64,000 bases of DNA, taken from Leptodontidium sp. MPI-SDFR-AT-0119. Lineage: Eukaryota > Ascomycota > Leotiomycetes > Helotiales > Leptodontidiaceae. Of the stretch, positions 45,034 to 56,897 are shown in pieces. A program made the position numbers and the translations under genes. Location: the NCBI GenBank assembly GCA_020726505.1, contig JAHLEZ010000002.1:1922001-1986000 (forward strand), written 5' to 3'. The notes under the pieces were generated by a model. That model was not told where the DNA came from. It saw only the letters and a program-made list of their open reading frames with translations, and made no database searches. The number at the start of each line of letters is the position of its first letter. Position 1 is the first letter of the stretch.

Positions 45034-48000
45034 ATGGCCGACGAGTCTACGGATCAGGGCGACACTGAATCGTCGAAGAGGGAGGAGGAGAGCCGCGATG
45101 GCGGAGATGCGGGCGAGAGGGAAGATGCAGTGCAGGACAGTGAAGAGGAGACCGATGACGATGATGAGGACGAAGAGGAAGACGAGCCCAAGCTGAAATA
45201 TGCCCGGATGACCAGCCAGCTGGCATCGGTATACAGGAATGGAGATGCTACGAGCTGTTTTCTAGTGGGAGGGGACAAGATGGTAAGGTCCAGCAGAAAG
45301 AGCGGTCTCGGAAATCTGCTGAACGATGTGATGTCTAGATCATTGGAACACATAATGGAAACATTGTAAGTCCAGTCATTTCTATATTTTGAGAACGCCA
45401 GAATTCAATGCTAATTATGGATTGCAGCATGTCTTGTCCCTACCATCCTTCCAACCTCTACGAGTATACCATGCCCATACGGCCTCTACCTCCAGCATCT
45501 CAATATCCCCATTTCCTCCGCCAATGAACAATCCTGTCCCAGAGGGCGTCAGTAGAGTTGTATCACAAGCACAAACACCCAGAGGAAGCCCTTCTATAAC
45601 ATCAGAAGCTTCTACAGCATCTCCCCGCACACCTCGAATACATCTGGTCCCCAACACTGCATCAAACGCCATATACATCGCAACATCTTCGATTGATGGG
45701 AATGTATGTGTGCAGTCGCTGGTAGATGCAAAGGACGTGCAGTTACGGAGTTTCGGACGGCCAGTACAGGCTGTTGCCCTCTCACCAGACTACAAGAATG
45801 ACCGAACCTATATATCCGGCGGCCTGGCGGGGAACCTGGTCCTCACAGTAGGTGGTAAAGCGCCTGGCGCCTCTCAATCGACGACTACTGGAACCGCTGC
45901 AGCCACAGCGTCAGGTTGGCTAGGTGCAATCGGTCTTGGGGGGAATGCTGGGAAGGACACGATCCTACATTCGGGAGAGGGAACTATTAGTACTATCAAA
46001 TGGTCATTGTCAGGCAAATATGTTGTCTGGATCAACGAGCAAGGAGTTAAAATCATGCGATCCCATCTGCATCTGGATAGTTCCGACCTCGAATCCGCTT
46101 GGAAACGAATTGGTCATGTTGACCGGCCCCAGGACAATGGATGGGAAGAAATGGCTGGTGTTTGGAAAGGAAGAGCTGAATGGATCGATGAAAGAAGCCT
46201 CGAAACAGATGAGGATGATAAAGCACGGGAGACATCCGTTGCGTCACCCGCGACTACGAAGTTGAAACAGCAGGCTTCGAAAAACAGTCAGCGAATTGAG
46301 AAGTTGGTGGTAGGATGGGGAGGAACTATCTGGATCATCAATGTACATCCAGGCAGTGTTGGTGTTGGTAAACATGTGGGGGAAAGATCAGTCGGGAAGC
46401 CCGAGATCATCAAAATGTGAGTTGTCTCAACCACTCAAATTATCGATCCTCACTAATAGTCTAGTTTACGCATGGATTGCATTATTTCTGGATTGTCGTT
46501 ATATACCCCTACTTTGCTTCTCGTACTTGCTTACATTACACCGGACGAAGACGACGAAGAGGAACAGGCAAAAGGTCACAAGTCGAAGGCATCGACAGCA
46601 TCTTCCAGCAGTGAACCTCGAGGTGGCATTCGGCGGAGGCTCAATGCCAAGTCGCCAGAGCTTCGTCTCATTGATCTAAACTCCTCCCAAGAAGTTGATA
46701 CCGATACTCTTACTGTCAGCCGATTTGAACGCCTGTCAGCAACTGACTACCATTTGGGTGTTCTGCCAGCGGCACGTGCTCCACCTGCTTCTCAATCATC
46801 ACGTGGCACACTCGAGGCTTTGGCAGGCATGGGCAGTGGGATGTGGAATGCTACAATCAACGCAACCACTCTTCTCAGCTCTGGTGCTAGCACCCACAGT
46901 AATGGGAGTAAAGGGTCGGATGCAAAACAAAGTGTCGCCAGCAGTGCCCGAGCAAAACCTGGCCAACGGTCACCTGCTGCCCATCCACATATTGCTGTAC
47001 CGGGGATGAAGATCTTCATGCACAGCCCATACGACTGCATTTTAGCGACCAAACGAGATCTTTCGGATCATCTCTCATGGCTCCTGGAACACGAGAAGAA
47101 TCAAGAAGCATGGGAGCTGATCGAGGAGCACCCAGAGGTCATTTCGGCCTCACCCGAGAAACTTGCCGAGATTGGACCCGGGACACCAGACCAAGTTCAA
47201 GGAAGCAGCGATGACTTCTATGATGATGCGTCCACAGTAAATTCTGCAAGTAAGCTCATCAATTCAGCAGTCGAGAAAGAAAAGCGCCGAGTAGGTGAGC
47301 TTTGGATTCAGCAATTGATCAAGGCTGGTGACTGGGTCAATGCTGGTAAAGTATGCGGTAAAGTTCTCGGTACCGCGCAGCAGTGGGAGGAATATGTCTA
47401 CACTTTCGTCGGGGCTGGCAAGTTTGATGAGATCACAAATTACATCCCAACGACACAGTTGCGACCACCACTCAAGTCTGAAATATACGAAGTTATATTA
47501 GGCCACTACGCTGCACGCAATCGCCCAAGGATAAGAGAGCTCCTTGATCAGTGGCCACCAGATCTCTTTGATATCAAGAGTGTGACGACAGTGCTAGAAA
47601 ATCAGCTGAAATACCGCGACGTTCGCGAGGACAGTGTTGAGGATGGTGAAGTTGGACGAGACTGGCGGATAGTCATGGAGAGTTTAGGGAAGCTTCATGT
47701 CGCCGCTGGAAGATCACGCGAAGCACTGAAGTGCTACATCCAACTCCAAGATGCAGACACTGCTATGAATTTGATCAAGGAGTATCATTTAGTCGATGCT
47801 GTTGCAGATGATATTCCCGGGTTGATTATGCTTCGTGTTTCAAAAGAGCAAAAGCGAAGCGCTCCAATTGCAGAACTTCGAGAATTGACTTCTGAAGCCA
47901 TTTCACTATTGGTTGACGAAGCCCAGCATGGACTTGTCAGTCCTCAAGTTGTTGTTTCACAATTGCAGGAGAAGAGCATGACGTTGTATCTGTTCTTCTA

Positions 48001-49073
48001 CGTGAGTTCGCTTTGGAGAGGCGACGGCATTGAAGAGCACCAAGGCGAATCCAGAGAAAGATTGGTCGCAGAAAGCAAATCACTTGTCGATGACCTAGCC
48101 GATCTTGCTGTCCATCTTTTTGCTCTGTACGATCGAGAACTGTTGATGGACTTTCTGAAGTCCTCAACTTTCTACACGTTTGAAAAGGTTGGACTTCATT
48201 CCCTGCTTAGGACATGGATTCTAACATACATAGGCCACGCAAGAATGCGAAGACAGAGACTATATCCCTGAACTAGTCTACCTCTACTCCAAGACCGGAC
48301 AGACCAAACGTGCACTCACCCTAATAATTGATCGACTCCGCGACGTCTCCCAAGCGATTGCCTTCGCCAAATCCCAAGACGATACTGAACTCTGGAATGA
48401 CCTCCTTGACTACTCAATGGACAAACCACGTTTCATACGTGGCCTCCTAGAAGAAGTTGGTACAGCAATCAACCCCATCACACTAGTCCGCCGCATCCCC
48501 GAAGGTCTCGAGATTGAAGGCCTCCGTGAAGGCCTCTCACGCATGATCAAGGAATACGAAATCCAGCACAGCATCTCCTCGGGAGTAGCCCGGGTCCTCA
48601 GAGGCGAAGTGGCGCTGGCGCAAACAACTCTCCGCTCCGGCCAGCGCAAAGGCGTTAAATTCGACGTAATCCACAAGCCGAATAATCACATCGACGTCGA
48701 GACTTCCGATATACCTACCAACACTGACGGCGCAGCCGCCTCTGAAGTAGCAAAAGAATTCACTGAGAAGGCCACTGGACCCACCCCTCCTGAACCTGGC
48801 CATTGTGTTGGCTGCCGTCAACCATTCTCCGATCACGAGATGGAGACACTAGTAGGCTTTGCATGTGGTCATGTTTACCATCTGAGCCACCTACTAGGAT
48901 TCGGCGATGGAAGGGATGGGACCATCACCCCGCCGGAGGTGGAACTCGATGAGAATGGAGAGTGGAGTGCTACGCATAGTGTTGGTGCTAAGGTTACGCA
49001 TGCAAGGTTGTTAAGGGATAGGATTAGAGATGGCTGTCCGGTTTGTACGAGGGGAAAGGATGCGTTGACGTAG
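45034..49073 (+). CDS. vps41: Vps41, HOPS tethering complex subunit, 5 exons, 1275 aa
   Basis: Exons 45034-45282, 45339-45365 (27 nt), 45428-46416, 46465-48187 and 48234-49073, in phase for 1276 codons. Vps41 is the effector subunit of HOPS, which tethers late endosomes, AP-3 vesicles and autophagosomes to the vacuole through Rab7/Ypt7. Layout: acidic N-terminus (long Asp/Glu run at about residues 38-52); WD40-type propeller (IIGTHNGNIHVLSLPSFQPL across the micro-exon, YIATSSIDGNVCVQSL, ISTIKWSLSGKYVVWINEQG); alpha-solenoid with the clathrin-heavy-chain repeat (YIPELVYLYSKTGQTKRAL, LWNDLLDYSMDKPRFIRGLL); and a C-terminal RING-like zinc site (CVGCRQPF, CGHVYH, CPVC). Length is normal for filamentous fungi. 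The last intron (48188-48233) uses a weak GTTGGA donor but has a TTCTAAC branch site. Confidence 0.93.
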
Positions 49074-49388
49074 GTGCCGGTATGGGAATGAGGTTCATGG
49101 CTGGGTGATAGGGAGTTGGTGTTTGTTGATGCGGTGGGTTAAGAAGCAAGAGGGAATTTCGGCATAGGTAGCGCACATTGCATCAGACCACATCACAGCT
49201 TTACATACGTAGCTACTAGATATAAAGGGCAGAAAACAAGCCGATCCAGTCATGAACGAGGTCGGTTGTAAAGCTCAAGTTTAAAAATAAAGATCTGTGG
49301 CTTGTCTCCCTCGTCCTTCATTTTCCTTTGGTTTCTGTCTCCTCAGACAATATTCCTCTGCTGCATTCTCTAATAGCCTCTGAATAAC
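49074..49388. other. Shared 3' region of convergent genes
   Basis: 315 bp between the vps41 stop and the lipase-like stop on the opposite strand. It presumably holds both polyadenylation regions (AATAAAG-like at 49287-49293). No gene. Confidence 0.4.
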
Positions 49389-51538
49389 CTAAATAGTAGC
49401 CATCCTCGCAATGCCCACATCCGTCTCATCGATCTTCGGACTCTTCCCGTTAACATACAACCACAAGCGACTCAAATCCTTAACCCTAAACCGCATTTTC
49501 TCCTCTCGATTCTCTTCCCTCTCACCTCTAACCTTCCCATCACCATTAACCATCCCCTTCTCCTTCCCCGCTCCACCCACCATGCCCAACCTCTGCGCCG
49601 AAGTCATCCCCAACCTCTCCCTTTCAAACCTCTTCATCGTAGCAGGACTGATCGGACTCATATCCCTAACCAACACCTCCTTCTCTCCATCTTCAAGCGG
49701 TTCGCCATGCGCGCCTAGATACGATATCTTAAACCCTTCACGCTCTGATGCGCGCTCGGCTGCGTCTTCGTCGTTGGAAGTGGAACTAGATGGGGAAGAG
49801 GAAGAAGGCAGGCCAAGCTCGAGAACACTCTCCATAAACCCATTCTTCCCCTCTCGCTCATCAGCGCCGACGAACCCAGATCCTCCTATCCCGCCTTTGC
49901 CAACCCGCTGCTCTTGCCCCTCTCGACCTCCTGAACTTGCAGACGCAGACACAGATCTAAGTCCTAGCCGAGACCCTAAATGTGAGAAAATGGATTTCCT
50001 TGACGATACAGCACCACTACCAGCAGCACCAGTAGTATCATTACTATTGGTAGCAGATTCCGAAGACCCACCATCCTCAACAGCCCTCAAAGGAAACATC
50101 CCATCCAAATAATGCATATTCATCTGATGTCCCTGTCCGCTCCTCTCAAACACCCGTCCCATAAACCGCGGCGCCGACGGCCCGAGCGAGAAGTTCTTCG
50201 TGAAGTGCAATACCCCCCAGCAGGCGACGAAATCGGACGTGTGTGCGTAGTGCTCGATGTACCTGATAGTTTTGCCCGATGTGGATTCTTGGCGGGAGAT
50301 TTGGCGCGTTATGGGTTTGGGGGGCGTGGTGTTTAATGTGGTGCCTGTGCTTGTTGTGTTTGTGTTTGTACCGTTACTCACCCCCTCACGATGCGGAAGT
50401 GGCATGGCATGTATATTCGGCAAAGGATGAATCGGATCATGATAATGCACGCTCGTAGTCGTCTTCGTCGTCGCCGGGACAGTAGGATGCATCAGCGCCG
50501 CATGCTGGCTCAAAAGATGCAAATGCGGGTTATTGAAATGGTTCGCTGCGTTTCCGAACGTGTATACTTCTAGCTTGGCTAGCAAATCCTGTGGAACTTC
50601 TTGCAGCAGCCAGTCGATTATTAAGCCGCCTTCGATCCCGCCTTGGGAGTGGAGGATGAAGATTACTTTTGTTAGGTGCGGCTGGTAGAGTGTGGATTTT
50701 ACGATGCTGTAGCAGTCTCGCACGTCTTGCGTTGCGTAGGTGAAGTTTCGCTGGATGAGGCATTGCAGGACGTCAAATATTATGCCGTTTCTGAGGGGTG
50801 TTAGATTTGACTACAGGGATTAGAAGGGAAAGGGGAGAGGGAACTAGGGGGAGGGAAAATGAGGAAGTATGTACGTTTTGTTGTGTACCCCTAGAACGGG
50901 ACGCCCGAATGTGAGGGCTAATCTGTCAACGTTGTTTTGCAGCCAATTTCGTCTATATATATGTAAGTACAAAAATCAGGACATGTTTAATTGTCTTGAA
51001 ATTGAGGGGCAACGGTCAAGGGGGATTCGGTGGTGATGAAAATAAGTAAGTGATTTAATTGAAGGAGGGGGGGAACAAACCCAACAGCAACACCATTCAG
51101 AAAAATCCACTGCTCATGCTCATGTTCTTTCCTCCGCTCCGCAAACTCCTCCTTACTCTGCACCTGCATATCCTTCCCATTCAACAAGAAACATATACTC
51201 TCGCTAACCATCACAAAAACCACCACGCCGCCCACGACCCACCAGAGAGGGAACATGAGCCAGAACGGCACGCTCAGCACGAAAGGTAATTGCATGATAA
51301 TCAAAATGCCGTGTAGGAACATGTCGTAGAGATTCTCCCGAGATGGGTACAGTTCGCATAGTGGCCCTGAGAGTTGCGGCCTGAGTGGAAACACGATGTA
51401 TGGTAGGTAGAGGTAGAATTGTAAGGCGGAGAGAACGTCCTGCTTTAGCAGAGACAAGGGAGAGCCGGTGTAGGAGTGCGACATGGTGGATTTGCCGCCG
51501 ACCTGAGAGCCGTAGAATTTGGTGAAGAGGGAGGACAT
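49389..51538 (-). CDS. Membrane-associated lipase/alpha-beta-hydrolase-like protein (DUF676-like), 3 exons, 645 aa
   Basis: Exons 51538-51081, 50952-50875 and 50790-49389 (646 codons). The start at 51538 (MSSLFTKFYG) is preferred; an in-frame ATG at 51601 would add 21 residues. The N-terminal part has hydrophobic spans at about residues 35-55, 75-95 and 95-120 (FLHGILIIMQLPFVLSVPF, WWVVGGVVVFVMVSES), so it is probably membrane-anchored. The hydrolase core has FLNGVAVGRNWLQNNV with FGRPVLGVHN and the nucleophile elbow VIFILHSQGGIEGGLI, i.e. H-S-x-G-G with Ser as presumed nucleophile. A conserved YAHTSDFVACWGVLHFT block follows. The long C-terminus (from about residue 350) is Gly/Ser/Asn low complexity. 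Substrate unknown; esterase or lipase chemistry is inferred from the elbow motif only. Confidence 0.78.
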
Positions 51539-52453
51539 GGTGATGAGTTTGGTTGAGGGCCGGTCTGGTTGGACTTGGTTTGATACAATGTGATGTAGCA
51601 AAGATGTGATGCGAGATGAGAAGAGTTCTTGATTTTATCTTGGAAATCAAAATCGAGCCTCGTGACGCTTTTCGCAAATAAATGCAGATACTGGTGGCAG
51701 CTCAGCGCTTGCTGGTCAATTGATTTCAGAACACAACTAATCCAACAACAACGTAACGACTACTGTGAAGAAATATAACGATGACACTATGCGTAAAAGA
51801 AAACAAGAGAGAAGACAAGGCAGAAGTGATCTTGAATGTCAAGCGCGAGATCGGGCGTTAATATAAAGGCACGGGGGTCGTTACACACGCGACTGCCTAC
51901 CTGTCAGCCCCTACTCACATCCGCCTGGGCGTCATATCCAGGGGCCACCAGGTGAACGAAATGGGGGTCTGCTGCTCAGCCGCTGAGACATGGGGGATGC
52001 CTGGCTTTCCACCCCTCAAGCGCCTCATCCAATCATGCGCACGCTAAATCATGGAGCTGAGTGTGCTGATGTAAGTGCACATGGAAAAGGCAAGATGATG
52101 GGCTGTAGCTGAGTGGGTTTGGAGGTTGGCATTTGCTTATTACGGTGAGCGTTTGGAAGGCTGATAGGAGGGGAGGTGTGAGATTTTGTGGATGGATGCG
52201 GACCTGAGCCACTTGGGCTTGACTGCCGAGTACCTTGGCTGCTGTGTGGCGCACGAGAGTTGAGTAAGCTTTTCAAGAAAAGAGATATAGAGCCTAATTT
52301 TAGACAGGTCTTATACTTCATAGACTCCGAGAAGTTTTGTATGCCCTAAACTTCTGGGTTTCAAATTGCACTGCACCCCGCTTTACCTAGTTCCATGTCA
52401 GTCATTTTTGATTAATATCACGTGATATTTACTTGATATCGTTATCTTGGTAG
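51539..52453. other. Intergenic, no gene seen
   Basis: 5' flank of the lipase-like gene. Contains only overlapping short ORFs without resemblance. Confidence 0.4.
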
Positions 52454-52699
52454 GTGGCTCTTGCGAATCTAGTATGCTTGCACAACGGAGGAATGCTGGT
52501 CTACATACGCTTCTACTCACAAGACCAGAATCTTCGAGATTTGTACAGTGAATGTTCAGCGATCCACGAAATAGAACCGTCTGAGCTGAGAACAACGGCA
52601 AAGTCTGGGACCTTTCACGGAGACTCATATCAGGTATTGGAGTTTATTGAAGCTCCTTTGGAAAGCCAAATAGTGCCCCAACAGTATCTCCAGGATTAA
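52454..52699 (+). other. Short ORF, possible lectin-like fragment (81 aa)
   Basis: The peptide includes LVYIRFYSQDQNLRDLYSEC, which resembles a blade of fungal fucose-lectin-type propellers (I-R-v-Y-y-Q-d-x-N pattern). The remaining sequence shows no further blades, so at best this is a fragment of a decayed gene. It could equally be chance. Confidence 0.22.
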
Positions 52700-53042
52700 A
52701 ATGACGAATAAATGAAAATTTTGTGTGGTAGAACTTGAAACTTTTATTATTTTGGAGTTATGCTCGCTTAAGTCACAGTAAACAACCTCCTGATCATCAC
52801 CCGACTTCCCACCACAGTTTTCGGTCACACTCCCTATCCCACCCACCCCTTCTGTTTATATAGCTCATTCCACAGAATATCAATCGCAAAGACTCAGCAA
52901 CGAGAACAGCGTAAAGCCCTCTTAGTCGCATATCACAGCAGTGATTCCATACTGTTATCGCGTAGCATTGTGCCATTTCCTCCTATGCGTGGGGGACTTA
53001 CTCCTCTCTGTTTGAAGGCCATCATGTTCAGCATTTGTTAAT

Positions 53043-53454
53043 CTAAACATATTCCGGATGAGTTGAACTTACAATGACTTTACACTGTAAGCATGTGTCA
53101 GCATTCAAAATTCAAATTCTTTCAAAGGGACGGAATATTACTCACCCCATTTCCATCTACGGTCTACAGTCGCGTGATGTCAGTCTTATATAGCTGATTG
53201 CTCACAACTCGCAACTTACACAAGCATCGTTCTGAGGATAGCCGAAGATCTCGGAACCCTGTTGATTTGGCAAAGTCAGCATGTAAACGGAGATTTTTGT
53301 GAGGAGAGCTCCAACGAACAGTGTTGCATGTATTCGGATTTGCTTTGCAGGCTCCATTTGTCACGCCAACTTGGAGCTCCTTGACTACAGCTGGGGATGC
53401 GAGAGACGTAGAGGCTAGGGCCACCATGAGTGTAGTCAGGGTGCAAAATTGCAT
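53043..53454 (-). CDS. Small cysteine-rich secreted protein, 4 tiny exons, ~77 aa
   Basis: Start at 53454 with a signal peptide (MQFCTLTTLMVALASTSLAS). Splicing 53454-53320, 53258-53220 (39 nt), 53163-53146 (18 nt) and 53084 onward, all phase 0, joins ACKANPNTCNT, GSEIFGYPQNDAC, TVDGNG and CKVI. The resulting C-x6-C-x14-C-x7-C pattern is coherent, and each intron has a good donor or branch site (61, 56 and 61 nt). Unspliced, the frame loses the pattern. The last exon either reads through to TAG at 53043-53045, or is itself spliced at a perfect GTAAGT (53072-53067) to an unseen downstream exon, so the C-terminus is uncertain. It is effector-like in size; function unknown. Confidence 0.6.
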
Positions 53455-54408
53455 TTTGGAAATCGGGGTGAAAGTATTGGATAGTTGTGTAAGGTCTGTT
53501 TGTTGGACTGTTGTTCCAATAGATGGGGAAAATGCACTCGTATACGGTTGTTGCAGTCATATCTACTCAATTGTTTGCTCATACACATATTTTCTCAGTG
53601 CTCACTGCCTTCAGCTTCTTCGGAAGGCAATTATTGACTAGATAATACTAAGATGCGTCACTGGCAGCTGAGTTCAGAGATCTACAGTCAAGGCACAACC
53701 AACTTGAGCATTTACCATTTCTCCGTTTAAGAAGCACCTGCTCTTTCGTACCGGAAGCGGTAGTTGGTGCGAACTATAACTCAATGTTAAATTAGTGAAA
53801 ATCGCGATTATTATTCTGCTTTCTTAGGGTCTATAGATCCGAACCCTACTCGAAATGCTAAGAAGACCTTTGTTTGATCTAAAGATAATTTGTCCTGAGA
53901 TAATTGCTCCAGTACTTGGCCGTCCGCAAGTCTCGATGGATACATAGCCAATACTGTTGTTTACCTGGCTGAATAAGCGAGGACCACTGGAGCAGCACCT
54001 CGAGTGTCATTGATAATGCTCAAAGGACCATTAGCGAGATGATGTCCAGAGTCAACACGTTTCTTATCCTTAATCTTTAACAACAATTTAATAAATGGTC
54101 CTTTCCCATTCTTTCCCCTGGCTTGCAAGGCAAAATGTTGTGCAGTCTCATACTTGTACTTACTTTGACCATCCAGGTTGCGTCACACGACTTCGACTCT
54201 ACTATCTGTATCAACCATTTCGACATACCGCTCCCAACAAATTAACCCCAATCGCCATTATTGCAATTTTTATCCGCAAGAACCTCAGCCGAGTACCGTG
54301 CAGTCAGTTGCCTTCCATTCCATTTCATTGAACGGTTAACTTATCCGCACCAAGCTCCAAATCCCAATCGTCTACGTTTTCGTTACTTCAGCTAGGCTCC
54401 ACAGATCC
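53455..54408. other. Intergenic, no gene seen
   Basis: 5' flank of the cysteine-rich gene and 5' flank of the PDI relic. Short ORFs only (for example 54095-54331, plus), not resembling the missing N-terminal part of PDI. Confidence 0.4.
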
Positions 54409-55144
54409 TTGATCGGTGTCCTCAAAATCCTCTGTTTTCAATACTGCCACCTCAATATCAACTTTCTTTTCGTGGGCGCCAACTCAATCTCGATATATGC
54501 CGCACAGTACGGACTGTTTGTTGCAACATCAACCTTCCCTTTCCTAGCCATCCACAATCTCACGGGCAACACGAAACTCCCTTTGCTTAATCGGGGTACA
54601 TGGAACGATGTTGTGGCAGTGAATTTTATCCAGCAGTTTATGAAAGAACAACTGGAGCCTGCCTTGGTTCCTGCTGAGCCAGAGCCCGGGGACTGTGGCG
54701 ATGAGATTGTCAAGAAATTGATTGCAACCACCTACCAAGACAATGTTTATGCCGAAGAGAACGATGCCGTTGTTTTGATTTCTTCAGCGGGCTGTATCCA
54801 CTGCGTGCGGTGAGCCCCCCGCTTCATTGTCCAAAATCTAACATAACTGATGCTAAGCTAGCTTTTCCCTAATCTACTATGCTATTCATTGCGTCTTGAT
54901 TTGGAGAACATGATAAGTCACACCATAAACTTGCCTTCGCAGAGATTAATGCAGGTCTGAATGGCATGACTGACTTCAGTGGAGGCATCCGTCTGTCAAA
55001 ATGTACCGGGGAACCGATAATGACGATGTGGTTATTCGGAGAACCTACGAGGAATTGAGGGTTTTGTGGAACATCACACAAGACTATCTGAAACTGATGG
55101 AGACACGGCTTAGATTAACAAGGAACTTCCGTATGCAACGTTAA
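54409..55144 (+). pseudogene. Relic of a protein disulfide isomerase (b' end and a' domain)
   Basis: The plus frame from 54409 matches the second half of PDI: INFLFVGANSISIYAAQYGL (end of b'), FPFLAIHNLTGN, the EPALVPAEPEPGDCG linker that corresponds to the PDI x-linker, a Val/Ile-rich strand, then the active-site region AGCIHC (54787-54804) where PDI has CGHC. After a possible intron donor at 54810 the domain resumes with LAFAEINAGLNGMTDFSGG (about 54922-54985) and, one frame over, HPSVKMYRGTDNDD (cis-Pro strand, from about 54988) and RRTYEELRVLWNI, ending at TAA 55142-55144. The shift near 54985 and the absent N-terminal a-b domains indicate a decayed partial copy. It lacks an ER-retention HDEL. 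Alternatively it is a fast-evolving truncated paralogue with a sequence error. Confidence 0.6.
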
Positions 55145-55182
55145 GAATAGTTGTCGAATTGACAGAGATAGTGTTATGTTCT

Positions 55183-56773
55183 TTAGGCAGTCACTTCCAA
55201 AATGTGTTTTAGCAGCATAGCAGAGAACTCTTCAAACGAGACTTCTCCATTTCCATCACCGTCGCACAATTTCAGCATCTCCTCAATCTCAGCCCCCGTC
55301 ACCAAGCCATCTAAACTTTGAATACAAGTCTTCAGCTCCTCCAACGAGATCTCGCCCGAACCATCCACATCAAAATTGCGAAACCTCTGGAGCACTCGTG
55401 CTTCCAAAGTCAGATTCATATCCACCCTCAGCAGCGCCGAGAATTGCTCAAACGTGATGCAAGCTGCATTTTCAATGCCGGCTATGCGATCCATGGCTTT
55501 CTGGATTTGTTCCTTGGAATAAGTACGCCCGGTGGAGCTCAGAACAGTCGAAAGCTCCTCCAAATGAAAAGATCCATTGCCATCTTTATCGAAAGCGCGG
55601 AACGTCTCATGACACTCCGCGACTTCCTTCTCACTCAACCAACTTGCCGCCTCAGAATATCCTCTCTTCCCAGTCTCAGTAGCAAAAGCTTCGATGCGTT
55701 CCAAAGCATCGAAAGCCCGTTGAGTTGCAAACCAGAGCTTCTTGGGATCATGGCTGAATTTCATCGTTCCATTCTCGGCGATCAGTGGGAGGTCGAACCT
55801 CACCTTCGGGTTCTCCATCAACATGCGTCCAACATCTGAAGTCTCCCGTCCATAATAATGGTCGCGATGAGGGAAAGTGCCACAAAGTTTGATGATACGG
55901 AGATGTTCCTCAAAGATTGTGCGAAAGATATGTAGTTCAGACGGCAGCGACGGCTCCAGCTGCTCGTAGAACCTGACCCCCCCATTCCTGATCTTCTAGA
56001 TTCTCTTGATGTGTCATGATCAAGCAGGGTACGAACACACATTCTTCTGGTTGGAGAACCTTCAGCCAATCGTGTGGTGCGTCGACGATGGATCGGGGCA
56101 TTTTATCCCCGCTGAACGAATTAACTGTGTGTCTGTATATATTCCGTGGGAATTGATCGACGAGAATCATAAGCGCGAGACATCCGCGAGGTGTAGCTTT
56201 CCAGGAGTCGTACCCTCCAGATAGAGCGAGGGCGACGTGGGAACCAAAGCGTGTCTTGATCTCGATATCGGTGTCGTTGCTCTTCCCGAACCAGAGTCCG
56301 AGACAGCGCATCACGTCCAACTTCCCAGTAGGATCTCTCAGGAACATGAACTCAATTAGCTCAGCCTGGAGAGATTTTTCGGCCATTGTGGACACGGAAT
56401 TTTCTTTCTCGGCGAGTGGTGCAGTCGTCAGACGGCAGCGAAGTCTCTCAAACCACACCTTGCACTTCGCCAACGGTTCCATTGCAAGATGAGAGATTTT
56501 GGAGCAGCAGAACGCCTTTTTCTGCTCACCATCCCCAATGGCCCCGAAAAGCTTTGATATCTGGGAGCATGTGAATGGGAATGTTTCACGTATACTTTTA
56601 TTGATGCTGCGGGCCTGATAGGTCGATGTTCGAGTCGTGCCTATCAAATCTGTTGAATCAAAAAGCCTCAGAACGATAGATGACGGGCTGGATTCGGCCA
56701 TCACATAAATGTGTAGCGAAAATGAGGTGACTTTCAGCCCGCCATTTCTCGCTAGCTGGCTCCAGTGATGCAA
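55183..56773 (-). CDS. DUF924 - EF-hand fusion protein (one-base frameshift in a G7 run)
   Basis: Two minus frames (56773 to ~55980 and ~55985 to 55183) form one protein if a single base is removed from the seven C/G at 55977-55983. The interval is 1591 nt, so one base less gives exactly 530 codons. The N-terminal half is DUF924: GLWFGKSNDTDIEIKTRFG, WKATPRGCLALMILVDQFPR with NIYR, LQPEECVFVPCLIM, LEDQE, then after the shift FYEQLEPSLP, CGTFPHRDHYYGRE and NPKVRFDLPL. The C-terminal half has EF-hands with good loops: DKDGNGSFHLEE, DVDGSGEISLEE and DGDGNGEVSFEE, plus a degenerate one (about RIAGIENAACITFEQF). DUF924 proteins are TPR-like and uncharacterised; calcium regulation is implied by the fusion. 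The true start could be internal (the DUF begins near ELIEFMFLRDP). Confidence 0.75.
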
Positions 56774-56897
56774 GATGGAAAGTCAATGTTTCATGTTCTG
56801 CTTGCTCCAATCAGCCTCTCATATAAGCGAATGAAAATACCGCACCCGATTGTGTGAACCGATACACGAGTATTGTTCTGAGATAAAACTATTTACT

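Noticed and set aside
49411..50112. 233-codon plus-strand ORF rich in Ser/Pro
   Set aside because: Antisense shadow of the low-complexity C-terminus of the lipase-like gene.
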